Shown: in pieces, positions 1 through 9,398 of the stretch
How positions within the stretch are numbered: the first letter of the stretch is position 1
How the letters are laid out: every line of letters begins with the position of its first letter
Assembly (NCBI RefSeq): GCF_000485595.1
Contig: NW_014578541.1
Location: forward strand, 36,936-70,468
DNA: 33,533 bases
Direction of reading: 5' to 3'
Source: Priapulus caudatus
Lineage: Eukaryota; Priapulida; Priapulimorpha; Priapulimorphida; Priapulidae
Notes under the pieces: generated by a model
The model's input: the letters and a program-made list of their open reading frames with translations, nothing else
Databases searched by the model: none
What the model was told of the DNA's origin: nothing
Made by a program: the position numbers and the translations under genes

Positions 1-860
1 ACTAGGCGAGCTAGGCAAGAAACGCTCTTTGCTAGGTTGAAAATAGCCCCTAGCTATACTAGACACAGGCACTTGAAGCGTTTCAATAAAATATAAGCTA
101 ACTTAAATACGAAATCTATTTACTACACAAATTCTTAATGTTTCTATGTATAGGCCTACTCTCTTTTCAATGAAGGTGCGAGGTGGCAAAGCTACTATAT
201 AGACTAGGACTCAGCTCCCACGACCGATTAGGGCCATTTAGTGACTAAGCTAAGCCGAGGAGGTGGGGAGAAAGTGCCAGTCCTATGGGCCTATAGGCGG
301 CGGGGCAGAGCGGCGCACTTGCTTTTTCCAAAGCTCCCGTACGCAGCCTCGCCCATTGCGCAACGTTGCAAAAACGTTGCAGCGTTGGCGGCCGCGTAAG
401 ATGAGCGCCGGTAGGTGTTTCCTGATTCTGACAGCCGTTTCCATTACTGGGCGGAAGTTGCAGGCGACATGTCAGATTTCGAGCAGTTCTTTCTGTGATT
501 TCTGCCTGTACACAAGTCTGCGTTAGCGAACAGATTACTCCGGTTAGCAGTTTCTTATAACCAAGTGAACACTGTGTCACGTTTCCAAAATGTCTGCCGT
601 CTGTGTGCCCCCACTAAAATATGCGGACTGTTGCGCTGCAGCTATGGATTCGTGCGCTTGGCCATAATGCCATTCGGCGGCACGGATCCATAGCTGCCAA
701 GCGCTGCATACTGTCTAAGGACGTTCCCAGGGTGGGCGGTGCGTGCGCCTTGCCGCGGAAGCTGCCGCGAAAGATCTGCCGGCTTAGCCGCTTTGGAATT
801 TAACACCTCCTTCGGCAACAGCTCTGCTAGGTAGTCCCGTACTCATGCTTGGATACAAAT
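1..860. other. Non-coding stretch, no supported gene
   Basis: I see no convincing gene here. Open frames on both strands at 245-580 and 263-526 overlap each other in a GC-rich patch (about 250-420) and have no recognisable domain or splice context. A short inverted repeat at 631-704 is listed separately. The rest is unique-looking DNA. Confidence 0.5.
631..704. repeat. Imperfect inverted repeat (hairpin)
   Basis: The left arm (about 631-657) and right arm (about 677-704) are reverse complements with a few mismatches. The core is gcagctatggat on the left and atccatagctgc on the right, around a loop of roughly 20 bases. It could be the core of a small foldback element. No target duplication is evident. 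Confidence 0.6.
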
Positions 861-1199
861 CATGATACAATGTATACACATGTCAGCAAATTATGATCAA
901 CACTGGGCCACGCTTGCGCTTGCCAAGACTATGGCTTATGCCTGCCTCTGTTATAAAACGCTAGTGTGACATAGTAAATTATGTAACTAAGGCTGGCCGC
1001 GTGCTCGCGCTCTCCGCACTTCGCTCAGATGCGCCTGCCCGCTATAAAGTTGGATAACATCAACAACCACTAATCCTGCCGATTATGACGATTTTTTTTT
1101 TACTGAATCGGCGGGATATTCAACGGCATTGAAATCTGGTATCCCGCACAAGAATCTGGTATCCCGCGGATATCGGGATACCGCTAATTTCGACCCCTG
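861..1199. mobile_element. Truncated copy of a non-autonomous hAT-like element
   Basis: This stretch matches 9660-9979 with indels, including the poly-T tract and the tandem 'aatctggtatcccgc' subterminal repeats. Its right end is the inverted form of CAGGGGTCGAAATTAG at 1184-1199, the same terminus seen at both ends of the copy at 9399-9979. The left end is missing: similarity stops near 861. Family F begins directly at 1200, so the two elements abut. The CAGRG-type terminus is typical of hAT transposons; the assignment to hAT is inferred from it. Confidence 0.6.
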
Positions 1200-2544
1200 G
1201 GTACATATTATAATAGTATTAATACGCCATTATACGACAACGACCCTCGTGCCTAAGTTTGGTGTTCATTCGACTATAATGGCGCATGTTACTAGTACTA
1301 GTATAGTAGTACTACTACTAGTCTGTAGTCATGATCGTGATACTTGATCATGATCGTGACACATATTACATAATCGTGCTACCATAGATATAGATACAAT
1401 AATGTAACCCAACAAGAGTAGGGTTACAACGCGAGCCTATTCTTTTCTTTTGGAGGAGCCCCTGAGTGATTCACTCAGGGCGGTTTTATGGTGCGTTTTT
1501 CGTGGCTAGAACTTCTAAACTGGGGGTTTATTCTAAACACGAACCTTTCTCCGCTATCCTGGGACTTACTATGTATCACAATACTCTGTATTAAACTAAT
1601 ATAACCTGTTATAAAATTTGGAAGCGACGAGCGGCGATATTTCGAGCATTTTCGAAATTTTGTAACAGGTTATATTATAATTAGTTTAATACAGAGTATT
1701 GTGTGAGTTAGTGCGGGTTTATTGAGTGAATCACTCAGGAGCTCCTCCAAAGAAACGAATAGGCTCGCGTTGTAACCCTACGCTTGTTGAGTTACATTAT
1801 TGTATCTACCATAGATATAGAATAAAGATTATCTATCTTTATTCTATATCTATGGTGCTGCTGATCATGATCGTACTAGTTACTGTTTACTCTGTTACGT
1901 TAATGCGCCGTTCAAGTGTTGCTTTTACTGTTTTAGTTTAGGTTAGTGGTTAACAAAATGAACAAGTAAGCTGTAGTTGCAGTGTAGTTAATCCCGGAGT
2001 AAGTGACGTGTCTGGAAACGAGAAGGGAACTTAACATTGATACGATGTTTTACTATCATTGATTGTTCTTTGTGTAAAGCAGGTATGAAGTTCAAGACAA
2101 AAATGGTCTGTCAGTCAGCGATGAAAGACCGCATAACGAGACTCGATTCAGGAGCACTACCTCTAGCTTAACATCGGGACATACCAGAAGCAGCATGAAA
2201 CTTGCTCTACCAACAGCCGAAGATGGTAGCCACCTAAGCTAGCAACAGAAAGGTGAGCGCATGTGGGCCCAATCCTAGTTTGGCACACTGGATTAGTTTA
2301 GCACATTTGCGAAAATGAGAGCTGGGGTCTCAAACTAGGATTGTGCACTGTGGTGACAAGCACACTGACACCTGTGCAATATGTACTATCTATACTATGT
2401 TCGAACTTATAATGCGTATGTACGGCAAGTAGTATATTTTTGTGTTATTTGTACAAAATAAAATGTATGAAAATACAATTTGTGTTTCTGTTTACTTTTC
2501 ATGCTTATATACCTTCTTTATACTCCCTAATTTACCGGTGCAAG
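1200..2544. mobile_element. Foldback repeat family F, copy 1 (uninterrupted)
   Basis: A unit of about 1345 bp is repeated at 7310-9157. Its first half is a large imperfect palindrome. The left arm (about 1383-1610) pairs with the right arm (about 1660-1815), including matching 'gggttacaacgcgagcctatt', 'ctgagtga(t/a)tcactcag' and 'atactctgtattaaact' blocks in opposite orientation. The second half (about 1900-2544) is non-palindromic and AT-rich. No coding frame of note was found. The boundaries were set where the two copies stop matching. No terminal target duplication was recognised, so the transposition class is unknown. Confidence 0.75.
1809..1855. repeat. Perfect 21-bp-arm hairpin inside family F
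   Basis: Arms of 21 bases (1809-1829 and 1835-1855, starting ccatagatatag) are exact reverse complements around a 5-base loop. The same hairpin in F copy 2 is split by the 493-bp insertion at 7927-8419. Confidence 0.9.
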
Positions 2545-3477
2545 GTGATTGAACCATGAAACTTTTTATGTAGCGTAATTATAACCTAAATTAGCTGAAA
2601 ATAACCCTAGAACCTAGAGTAAACTCTCCCTTTAAGTGAAATAGATAGAGGTGGAAGGGAAGAAGGAATGGAGGAAGGAGATTGCGTGTCTATGTGCACA
2701 TGGCCAGAAGAGGGTGAGCGAGGGACATAAATAGGGAGGAAGGGTAGGAGAATTTATCCTCCTTGCTACAGTTACTCTTGTTTTGTTAGATGATGTTTTA
2801 CCCGGCTTATAATCTGTTAGTATTATACCTCCTGTCACCTATTATTCTATTTCTTCAGCGAAATACTTAGCTATGTGTTACTTACACTGGGATCAGATGT
2901 CTGTCTGCATTGTTTCGATGATGTCAATTCACCAGCAGTTGTGTTCGCATTAGCTGATATACTGGCTCCCATCACACAAGATGCACAGGGACCTATCAAA
3001 TCTAAAAGTAAACATTTAAGTGTTGCATGTAATGCATGAAAACTTAGAAAAATGATGGCAAGGTGTGGGAACTGAGAGACTGGTAAAAGCTAAATTTGTC
3101 ATGATAAAGAATTAACGCATACAATCTTAAAACTGCCAGACTTTACGAAGATTTAACGCAAATGCAAGGATTATGGATCTATGTTAACCCAATCCATGGC
3201 AATTGTTAGCCACAAGTGCCTGCATGTATGCCTTAGAAATTGGGGTGATATACTTGTATTTAATAATATTCTGTCATTTCTGATGCAAAAGGCTATGTCA
3301 TCATAATGTGTGCAGGCAGTACTTGTGGCTATGAGTGTGAGGATTCATGTCACACTGTATAGACTTAGACCATATATGAATGATCTTTTCTGTATCAGTG
3401 CATCACCAATATTGGTATACGAGTCGACGAGTGCCTGCAGCACCTGACGCCCTCTTAGCTGTGTTACTGTTAAGCTG
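2545..3477. other. Non-coding stretch, nothing recognised
   Basis: AT-rich DNA with no long open frame, no repeat shared with the rest of the window and no recognisable motif. A minus-strand open frame at 2632-2838 is purine/pyrimidine-biased and unconvincing. Confidence 0.5.
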
Positions 3478-3694
3478 AGCTTACACTACCGACTTTATGC
3501 AAACTAATTGGCGAATTGGACCAACTTCCCAACTTACAACCGACAATCGGCAGTGTAAACGCATAAGTCGCGCGAGCAATGGGTCAAGAGCAACTAGTTG
3601 GGAGACTCTATTACATGTTCTATTTTTGCCAACTCAGTGTTGCCGAATTGGTCCAACTCGCCAATTTGACAACATAAAGTCGGTAGTGTAAACC
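3478..3694. mobile_element. MITE-like element with about 45-bp terminal inverted repeats
   Basis: The ends carry inverted copies of 'tttacactaccgacttta', continuing into 'ttggcgaRttggacca' about 30 bases further in on each arm. The total is about 217 bp, with a central non-inverted part and no coding capacity. This is the architecture of a miniature inverted-repeat transposable element. No clear target duplication was seen and the superfamily is not assigned. Confidence 0.7.
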
Positions 3695-3707
3695 CAGGAC
3701 TATGTAC

Positions 3708-4443
3708 TATGGCCGTGTAGCTCTAGAACAATAGCCCTTCGTCTGCCACAGGGCTATAGCGCAAACTATGTTGAAACTGGGCAACCATACTGCTCCCTTA
3801 GTCCGAGTTTCCTCTGACCAATGACCACACCGACGATTTTTGGTGGATTTGGTGTGGTTTTTGGCCAAAGGTGTGGGTTTGGGTGGACAAAAAATTGTCG
3901 GTCTGGGCATTGGGCTAAGGAAACTCGACTACTGCTCCCTCTGCTCCCACGAGGAACGGATCACAGAAAAAACGAGGGTAGCCCATTACTCATAGGTGTG
4001 TGGGTATAGCACTGGCGCTGATTACAAGGTTGCCATCAACATGTTAATTATGATTAAAAATAAAAGTGCCAGTTCACCCCCATCCATGAGTAATGGCCTG
4101 CTCCCATGTTTTTGGCTACATTTCGGATAACGGAACGGAACTTGCAAGCACTTGAAGTAGTGCTAAGCCTTTGAGTTAGAGTTTGAGGAATAAATGAATA
4201 GATATAATTAGATCATAGGGATGCATGGTGTAAAGTTGTGAAAAGTGTTCAAAAAGATAGGTAAGAGGTTGATCACTCGATGTAGATAAATAAGCGTTAA
4301 AAGGCATTTTGCGTTCTGTGAGCCGTTTTTTGTGGGAGCAGTGGGAGCAGTTCCATTGCCCAGTTTTAACATAGTTTGTGCTATAGCACTGTGCCTGTGG
4401 CAGAGCGAAGGGCTATAGTTCTAGAGTAGAGCTAATGCCATGG
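3708..4443. repeat. Nested inverted repeat, outer arms about 105 bp
   Basis: The outer arms 3708-3812 and 4338-4443 are inverted copies. They share 'tagcccttcg', 'tctgccacagg', 'caaactatgtt' and 'actgggcaa' blocks in opposite orientation. Inside lies a second inverted pair: 'agcccattactcat' and the following bases (about 3979-4018) against 'atgagtaatggcct' (about 4066-4100). Between them are G+T-rich sequence and repeats of 'ctgctccc'. No gene is evident; a weak open frame at 3821-4009 is inside this structure. Confidence 0.7.
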
Positions 4444-4515
4444 CTGCGTAGCTCATTCAGATCATTCACCCCTGCAATGCTACTGCTAGGCCCCTAGTGC
4501 TAGTACTAGTCGTTG

Positions 4516-4811
4516 TGCTCATAGGGTCTATGTCTCAGGGCACTGCCGGAACGTACCCTGGTAACTATTTGATATGGTTAGGGTTAGGGTTAGGGAGTAG
4601 GCGTAGGCAACTCCCTAGACTCGTTAGTGGAGTAGGCGAGGTACGGTCCGGCATATTAGATAGTACCAGGGTACGTTCCGGTATACCGACTCGTACCCAG
4701 GGTACAGTTCCGGGCATATTAACAGTAACCCAGGGTACGTTCCGATATACCGGACCGGCAGGGTACGTTCCGGCAGTACCCTGGCATGGGGGACATAGAC
4801 CCTCTCAGCAG
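4516..4811 (+). mobile_element. Telomere-repeat foldback unit A
   Basis: This is the first of four related units. It is bounded by inverted repeats: the left reads 'agggtctatgt...cactgccggaacgtaccctgg', the right 'gggtacgttccggcagtaccctgg...acatagaccct'. The left repeat is followed by 'atatggttagggttagggttaggg' (about 4572-4595), then the block 'gtaggcgtaggc...ctccctagactcgttagtgg', then repeated 'gggtacRttccgg' motifs. No coding sequence is supported. Flanks are tag/cta trinucleotide DNA. Confidence 0.75.
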
Positions 4812-4836
4812 CAGTAGTACTAGTACTACTAGTTAT

Positions 4837-5070
4837 GGCTGAGAGGGTCTAATGTCCCCGGGTACTGCCGAGCGTCCCCTGGTACTATTCCAATATGCCG
4901 GACCGTACTCGCCTACTCCACTAACGAGTCTAGGGAGTCACCTACGCCTACTCCCTAACCCTAATCCTAACGCTAACCATATCAAATAATGACCAGGGTA
5001 AATCCGGTATACCGGACCGTACCCAGGTACGTTCCGGCAGTACCCTGGGGGACATAGACCCTACGAGCAC
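4837..5070 (-). mobile_element. Telomere-repeat foldback unit B (inverted)
   Basis: This is the same unit as 4516-4811 but in reverse orientation. It starts 'gctgagagggtct', carries the telomere-like run as ccctaa/cctaac repeats (about 4950-4980), and ends 'acatagaccct'. A and B are separated by a short palindromic tagtac/ctagta spacer. Confidence 0.75.
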
Positions 5071-5127
5071 TAGTTACTACTAGTACTACTACTAGTACTA
5101 GTAGTAGTAGTAGTAGTACTAGTACTA

Positions 5128-5502
5128 GGGCTCATTGGGTCTATGTCCCCCAGGGTACTGCCGGAACGTACCCTGGTCACTATTTGATATGGTTATGGTG
5201 TAGGATTAGGGTTAGGGTTAGGTGTTAGGGTTAGGGTTATGGGTTAGGTTAGGGTTAGAGTTAGGGTTTAGGGAGTAGGCGTAGGCGACTCCCTAGACTC
5301 GTTAGTGGAGTAGGTCGTAGGCGACTCCCTAACTCTTAGTGGGAGTAGCGCGTAGGCGACTCCCTAGACTCGTTAGTGGAGAGTGCGAAGGTACAGTCCG
5401 GCATATTGTATAGTACCAGGGTACGTTCTGGTATACCGGACCGTACCCAGGGTACGTTCTGGCAGTACCCCGGGGGACATTATGACATAGACCCTCTCAG
5501 CA
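5128..5502 (+). mobile_element. Telomere-repeat foldback unit C
   Basis: Forward-orientation unit with the longest telomere-like run of the block: about 80 bp of degenerate ttaggg between about 5190 and 5273. The 'gtaggcgtaggcgactccctag' block that follows is itself repeated about three times here. The terminal inverted repeats match units A, B and D. Confidence 0.75.
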
Positions 5503-5524
5503 GTACTAGTACTAGTAGGCCTAC

Positions 5525-5825
5525 TGCTCATAGGGTCTATGTCCCCCAGGGTACTGCCGGAACGTACCCTGTGTACGGTCCGGTATACCGGAACGTACCG
5601 CTGGTCACTATTTGATATGGTTAGGGTTAGGATTAGGTTAGGTTAAGATTAGGGTTAGGGTTTTGGGTTGCGGTTAGGGAGTAGGCGTAGGCGACTCCTA
5701 GACTCGTTAGTGGAGTAACGAGGTACGGTTCGGCATATTAAGATAGTACCGAGTACGTTCCGGTATAGCGGACAGTACCAGGGCTAACGTTCCGGCAGTA
5801 CCCCGGGACATAGACCCTCTCAGCA
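5525..5825 (+). mobile_element. Telomere-repeat foldback unit D
   Basis: Forward unit with terminal inverted repeats as in A-C. Its degenerate ttaggg/ttagg run lies at about 5619-5681, followed by the 'gtaggcgtaggcgactcc' block and the closing 'ccggcagtaccccggg' plus 'acatagaccct'. It is separated from unit C by a short tagtac/ctagta spacer. Confidence 0.75.
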
Positions 5826-6133
5826 CTACGCTCACTACTAGTAGTACTAGTAGTAGCTCTAGTACTATAGCCCGCGGATCGCTGCCGCAGGAATCGATCG
5901 ATCGCAGCGATCCGCGGGAGAGCTATACTACTACTAACCCGACCAGGCTGTGTGACTAACGTCAATACACCACAGTATTCTAACCCTAGCAATACCGTTT
6001 CCTGGAGCTATACTACTACTACTACTAGAGCTATACTATACTAGAGCTATACTAGAGCTATACTATTACTAGTAGTAGTACTAGCAGTACTAGCAGTACT
6101 ACTACTACTACTACTAGTAGTACTAGTAGTAAC
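5826..6133. repeat. TAG/CTA trinucleotide array with 'agctatact' repeats
   Basis: Mixed runs of cta and tag triplets switch strand sense, giving local palindromes such as ctagtactag. They are interspersed with repeated 'agagctatacta' units at about 5919-6066. The same trinucleotide DNA separates the telomere units upstream and occurs inside family F (about 1288-1321). A unique-looking patch occupies about 5935-6000. Confidence 0.8.
5871..5918. repeat. GC-rich perfect hairpin, 15-bp arms
   Basis: The arms cccgcggatcgctgc (5871-5885) and gcagcgatccgcggg (5904-5918) are exact reverse complements around an 18-base loop containing atcgatcgat. The symmetry extends outward imperfectly through 'agctctagtactatag' and 'agagctatact'. 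It sits within trinucleotide DNA and is much richer in GC than its surroundings. Confidence 0.85.
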
Positions 6134-6313
6134 ATGTGATGGGAGACATTTTCTCACACAGCCTGGTTGGGTTACCTGAAATCTATGCTGAAATGAAGTA
6201 CAATTGTGTCACTAGGCTAGTTGCTAAGCTGCGATTAACTTTTGTCATGAATCAAGATCAAATTTACGAACGAAGCAACCGATAGATGGCAGTGCGCGCT
6301 ATGTGTCACATCC

Positions 6314-6424
6314 GGTACGTGACTAGACTGGTCTGCGCATCGACAGTTCCACCAGAGGTTCCACTCGCGTTACACGCAACGCGTGTGGAACTGTCGAGTG
6401 CGGACCCCAGTCTAGTACGTCACT
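6314..6424. repeat. Foldback hairpin, about 37-bp arms
   Basis: The left arm (6314-6350) and right arm (6387-6423) are reverse complements with few mismatches; both contain 'cgacagttcc' or its complement and 'tagactgg' or its complement. The loop is itself palindromic, centred on acacgc between ccactcgcgtt and aacgcgtgtgg. Probably a small foldback element; no gene. Confidence 0.75.
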
Positions 6425-6701
6425 TGGCGGGAGGTCGTTTTGCGGTTTTGCGTGGTTCTGTGAACGCGTTGTAAGTTAAAGTTTCATCTACGTTCTGAGG
6501 TTACGCTGTAGAAAGACTATTGTTGCCGATACACTGCAGTTATGAATTAAAATACAATACGATAAAAGGCTATTTATTTTTGCAACGTTTTTAGTCATCG
6601 CTTGTGAGTCACTAGAGTCACTACAGTCTACAGCCACAGGAAGTATGTCACGTGCGTAGACAATAGGCCTACTAATATATACCGTATCTTACTATTTGGT
6701 C

Positions 6702-7108
6702 TCGACGTGGGTGCAAATCCACTTTAGGCACCTTAGCCTTAGGTATCACGAAGTGATGCACAGATTCTGTGTATCATCAACTGATGCCACAGGAATTTTC
6801 CGTATATCAAGGAATGCATGCAATAAAACCTTAACCCTAACCCTAACCCTAAAGCCAACCCATAACCCCTTGACCTAAAATATACCCTAACCTAACCCAT
6901 AACACACTTCGTCGATACCCTAGCGCTAAGGAGTAAGGTTATACTTTATGAACTTATGGGTTAGGGTTAGGGTTTTTGCGATCATTCCAATTGATATACG
7001 GAATTCTGTTGCAATCAGATTGATGATACACAGAAATCTTTCAGTACGTTCGGAGATACATAAGGTGCCTAAAGTGGATTTGCGCCCTCGACGTGTACTA
7101 CGCGTGCG
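6702..7108. mobile_element. Second, unrelated telomere-repeat foldback element
   Basis: The arms (about 6702-6865 and 6945-7108) are inverted copies, sharing 'gcaaatccactttaggcacc', 'tgtgtatcatcaa' and 'ccgtatatcaa' in opposite orientation. At the inner end of each arm is a telomere-like run: ccctaa repeats at about 6832-6853 and ttaggg repeats at about 6957-6976. The arm sequence differs from units A-D, so two distinct foldback families carry telomere-like repeats. The centre (about 6866-6944) is AT-rich with further degenerate taaccc motifs. Confidence 0.75.
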
Positions 7109-7254
7109 CGTATGTTGTCACTTTCTCGTTCGTGTCGGGTCGAGCAATAAACTTGACGTGTAGTCACTAGTCACTAGTGTGTTGTGGATAAGTTTGGCTG
7201 AAGGGGTCGTTGTGTATATAGTCCTGAGGTGTCGGCTCGAGTATGCTCGTGCTA

Positions 7255-7309
7255 CCTCTAACCCTAACACCCTAACCCTAAGGCTAACCATATAAAATCG
7301 TTACCTCGG
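7255..7309 (-). repeat. Remnant of a telomere-repeat unit
   Basis: Degenerate ccctaa repeats are followed by 'gctaaccatat', the same transition found at the telomere run of unit B (about 4950-4985). Similarity stops where family F copy 2 begins at 7310. Confidence 0.5.
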
Positions 7310-9157
7310 TACATATTTATAATAGTATTAATACGCCATTATACGACAACGACCCTCGTGCCTAAGTTTGGTGTTCATTCGACTATAATGGCGATGTTAC
7401 TAGTACTAGTATAGTAGTACTACTACTAGTTCTGTAGTCATGATCGTGATACTTGATCATGATCGTGACACATATTACATAATCGTGCTACCATAGATAT
7501 AATACAATAAAGTAACCCAACAAGAGTAGGGTTACAACGCGAGCCTATTATTTTCTTTTGGAGGAGCCCCTGAGTGATTTCACTCAGGCGGTTTTATGTG
7601 CGTTTTTCGTGGCTAGAACTTCTAAACTGGGGTTTATTCAAACACGGAACGCTTTTCCCTCCGCTACCTGGGACTTACTAATGTATCAACAATACTCTGT
7701 ATTAAGCTAATATAACCTGTTATAAAATTTGGAAGCGACGAGCGGCGATTATTCGAGCATTTTCGAAATTTTGTAACAGTTATATTATAATTAGTTTAAT
7801 ACAGAGTATTGTGTGAGTTAGTGCGGCGGTTTATTGAGTGAATCACTCAGGAGCTCCTCCAAAGAAACGAATAGTCGCGTTGTAACGCCTACGCTTGTTG
7901 ATTACATTATTGTATCTACCATAGATGATAACAGACCACTGAATTAATATTCTCCATAGGATCCTTTACTTAAGAATTGACTTTCAAGGAGCTGAAAAAT
8001 AGTATTTCGGTCGTTTTCGGCCGACGTGGCAATATAAAGCTGGTACCATGACTTCAGCTGTGCACTCATTGAGAATGTAGTGACAAATGTTCGTCCGCGT
8101 TTAAAAAAATATCGCGAATGATATTAACTGCGACACACATTTGTGGCCTAAAAAAGCAGTGGCCGCGTGCTAATGTCGAATGGGGGCTATACGTTGAAGA
8201 GAATTCGTTTTATGATTACCAGTAAACCATCCACCCATCTCCATGGCTGTCATTGACAACCAACTACCAGCCTAAATAAGTGAATCACGATAGAAACGTC
8301 GCTAGTACAGCTTAGTGCACGGGTCTGCAGGCCCTCCGATGGTCGGCCGATGACGCTACATCTGCTACCTAACAGGGTAAGAACGCGGTAGTGCATTTAG
8401 ATAGTGTGCGAGCGGTGTCAGATATAGAATAAAGATTATCTATCTTATTCTATATCTATGGTGCTGCTGATCGATCGATCGTACTAGTTACTGTTTACTC
8501 TGTTACGTTAATGCGCCGTCAAGTGTTGCTTTTACTGTTTTAGTTTAGGTTAGTGGTTAACAAAATGAACAAGTAAGCTGTAGTTGCCAGTGTAGTTAAT
8601 CCCGGAGTAAGTGACGTGTCTGGAAACGAGAAGGGAACTTAACATTCATACGATGTTTTACTATCATTGATTGTTCTTTGGTGAAAGCAGCTTTATGAAG
8701 TTCAAGACAAAAATGGTCTGTCAGTCAGCGAGAAAGGCCGCATAACGAGACTCGATTCAGGAGCCACTACCTCTAGCTTAACATCGGGACATACCAGCAC
8801 ACAGCATGAAACTTGCTCTACCAACAGCCGAAGATGTGTAGCCACTAAGCTAGCAACAGAAAGGTGAGCGCATGTGGGCCCAATCCTAGTTTGGCACACT
8901 CGGATTAGTTTAGCCACATTTGCGAAAATGAGAGCTGGGGTCTCAAACTAGATTGTGCACTGTGGTGACAAGCACACTGACACCTTTGTGCACTATGTAC
9001 TATCTATACTATGTTCGAACTTATAATGCCGTCAGTTACGCGCAAGTAGTATATTTTTGTGTTATTTGTACAAAATAAAATGTATGAAAATACAATTTGT
9101 GTTTCTGTTTACTTTTCATGCTTATATACCTTCTTTATACTCCCTAATTTACCGGTG
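7310..9157. mobile_element. Foldback repeat family F, copy 2 (interrupted)
   Basis: Matches 1200-2544 across its whole length with scattered single-base indels, but it is enlarged by a 493-bp insertion at 7927-8419. Without the insertion the copy is about 1355 bp, close to copy 1. Both copies start near 'gtacatatt' and stop matching after 'taccggtgca'. A minus-strand open frame at 8702-8917 lies in the non-palindromic half and has a counterpart in copy 1 only with indels, so I do not call it a gene. Confidence 0.75.
7927..8419. mobile_element. 493-bp insertion in family F copy 2
   Basis: Copy 1 of family F gives the empty site, 'ccatagatatagaat'. In copy 2 this is opened to 'ccatagat', 493 bp of new sequence, then 'agatatagaat'. 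This implies a 4-bp target duplication, agat (7923-7926 and 8420-8423). I see no terminal inverted repeats, poly-A tail or coding frame, so the class of insertion is not identified. It lies in the left arm of the 21-bp hairpin. Confidence 0.7.
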
Positions 9158-9335
9158 CATTCGATGTAACCAAACGCTCGACACAAACACAACTGCCATT
9201 AATTCAAAACTCTTGCGTGGTGCCCAGACGCAGCTAGCCGATATAGCGAACATATGCGCAGGCTTTCAGATTTGAAAAGTACAGGAAGACTACTAATGAC
9301 TCCCCTAGGACACCATAGGGGGTCTTTTCACACTC

Positions 9336-9393
9336 CATAATCACACCCTTAAGAGGCATGATGGAGAGCTCCACTAAAAAATCACACCCTTAC
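9336..9393. repeat. Direct repeat flanking the hAT-like element
   Basis: The block 'cttaagaggcatgatgga' plus 'agctccactaaaa' and 'atcacac' occurs here and again at about 9980-10022. A degenerate further unit lies at about 10025-10050, so this was probably a short tandem repeat of about 40-45 bp units. The hAT-like element 9399-9979 lies between the copies. Confidence 0.65.
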
Positions 9394-9398
9394 AGTTA

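Noticed and set aside
245-580. Overlapping frames on both strands near the window start
   Set aside because: There is no domain, splice context or repeat support, and the two overlapping frames cannot both be real.
4497-4817. 106-codon open frame
   Set aside because: It runs through telomere-like repeats and both inverted termini, so it is repeat-driven and has no protein family features.
4445-5825. A true telomere or chromosome end
   Set aside because: The TTAGGG runs are short, degenerate, in both orientations and enclosed by inverted repeats, with unrelated DNA on both sides.
4516-5825. CRISPR-like array
   Set aside because: Units are long, inverted relative to each other and lack short identical repeats with unique spacers; the context is eukaryotic.
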